From positions 1-5,316 of the forward strand of contig CAKTXB010000143.1 in the NCBI GenBank assembly GCA_934630555.1: DNA of 5,316 nt. The letters run 5' to 3'. Source of the DNA: an uncultured Oscillospiraceae bacterium. GTDB lineage: Bacteria > Bacillota > Clostridia > Oscillospirales > Oscillospiraceae. This document shows positions 5,093 to 5,316 of this stretch, piece after piece. Each line of letters starts with the position of its first letter. Position 1 is the stretch's first letter. The notes below the pieces were generated by a model. The model saw only the letters and a program-made list of their open reading frames with translations. It ran no database searches and had not been told where the DNA came from. Position numbers and translations under genes: made by a program.

Positions 5093-5316
5093 AGCGTGTC
5101 AAAAAAGTATTTTTGACACGCTTTCAAACGCGAACCGCTGCGCTGGGTTCACGTTTGAAAAGGCTTGCGCCATGCTGTGCGTATCATTTGTGCGCTTATA
5201 GCGCACAAATTCCACACTTGCATGACGTAAAGTATTTTCGGCGACGTACACGCCGCCGCCGAAAATGATCCGGAATTTTTTCGCGCCTGCGGGCGCGAAC
5301 TCTGCGAGGCTTTTTT
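5093..5316 (-). repeat. Structured MITE-like repeat, copy B (inverted, cut by the right edge)
   Basis: This is the inverse of 2657-2880, same length, no gaps, 25 differences. All five hairpins are kept. H5 is at 5093-5122. H4 is at 5122-5160. H3 is at 5168-5227, with core AATTTGTGCGCT opposite AGCGCACAAATG. H2 and H1 are unchanged in sequence. The inner terminal repeat TGTCAAAAAAG is at 5097-5107. The outer end shows CTTTTTT (5310-5316), and the expected GACA lies just past the window. H5 is 4 bases from the VanW terminator stem. Both copies point their H5 end toward the VanW gene. Confidence 0.85.

Noticed and set aside
3148..5127. A 659-codon open frame on the minus strand opposite the VanW gene
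   Set aside because: It is a shadow of the G+C-rich plus-strand gene. Its product is rich in Arg, His and Val with no domain, it begins inside repeat copy B, and the plus strand has clear VanW motifs.

Overview
The window reads as chromosomal DNA of a G+C-rich Gram-positive anaerobe of the Clostridia (Oscillospiraceae-like). The evidence is a DnaD-domain/DnaC-type helicase-loader gene pair, a peptidase U32 gene, a VanW/YoaR-type cell-surface protein, AGGAGG-type ribosome binding sites and SigA-type promoters. No tRNA, rRNA, CRISPR array or transposase gene is visible. The genus cannot be fixed from the sequence.

Layout. Bases 1-348 (minus) are the 5' part of a peptidase U32 family gene that runs off the left edge. 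A divergent intergenic region (349-582) carries a promoter for each direction. Then come two tightly coupled plus-strand genes: a replication-initiation protein with two DnaD/DnaB_2 domains (583-1503) and, 2 bases later, a DnaC/DnaI-family AAA+ helicase loader (1506-2483). This matches the dnaB-dnaI pairing of Firmicutes, in which the two proteins help load the replicative helicase. From 2484 to 3165 there is no gene. That stretch holds terminator hairpins, one copy of a structured 228-bp repeat, a strong promoter and a structured leader. A membrane-anchored VanW-domain protein follows (3166-5046), with its terminator (5059-5089) and a second copy of the repeat in inverted orientation (5093 to the right edge).

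The most interesting signal is the repeat pair (2653-2880 plus; 5093-5316 minus). The copies align without gaps over 224 bp with 25 differences, and both can fold into the same chain of five hairpins. About 19 of the 25 differences fall in paired positions and keep or improve pairing, including five double changes in one 8-bp stem. The element begins with TGTCAAAAAAG and ends with its exact inverse, like a MITE. The two copies face each other around the vanW unit and both abut intrinsic-terminator hairpins. Copy A sits between two near-identical copies of one terminator hairpin, as if it had inserted into a terminator and duplicated it. This is either a terminator-targeting non-autonomous mobile element under structural constraint or a repeated structured RNA.

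A second oddity is the VanW gene start. A textbook ribosome binding site lies 8 bases before an ATC codon, and no ATG, GTG or TTG follows in frame until residue 38, so translation probably starts at a rare ATC codon.
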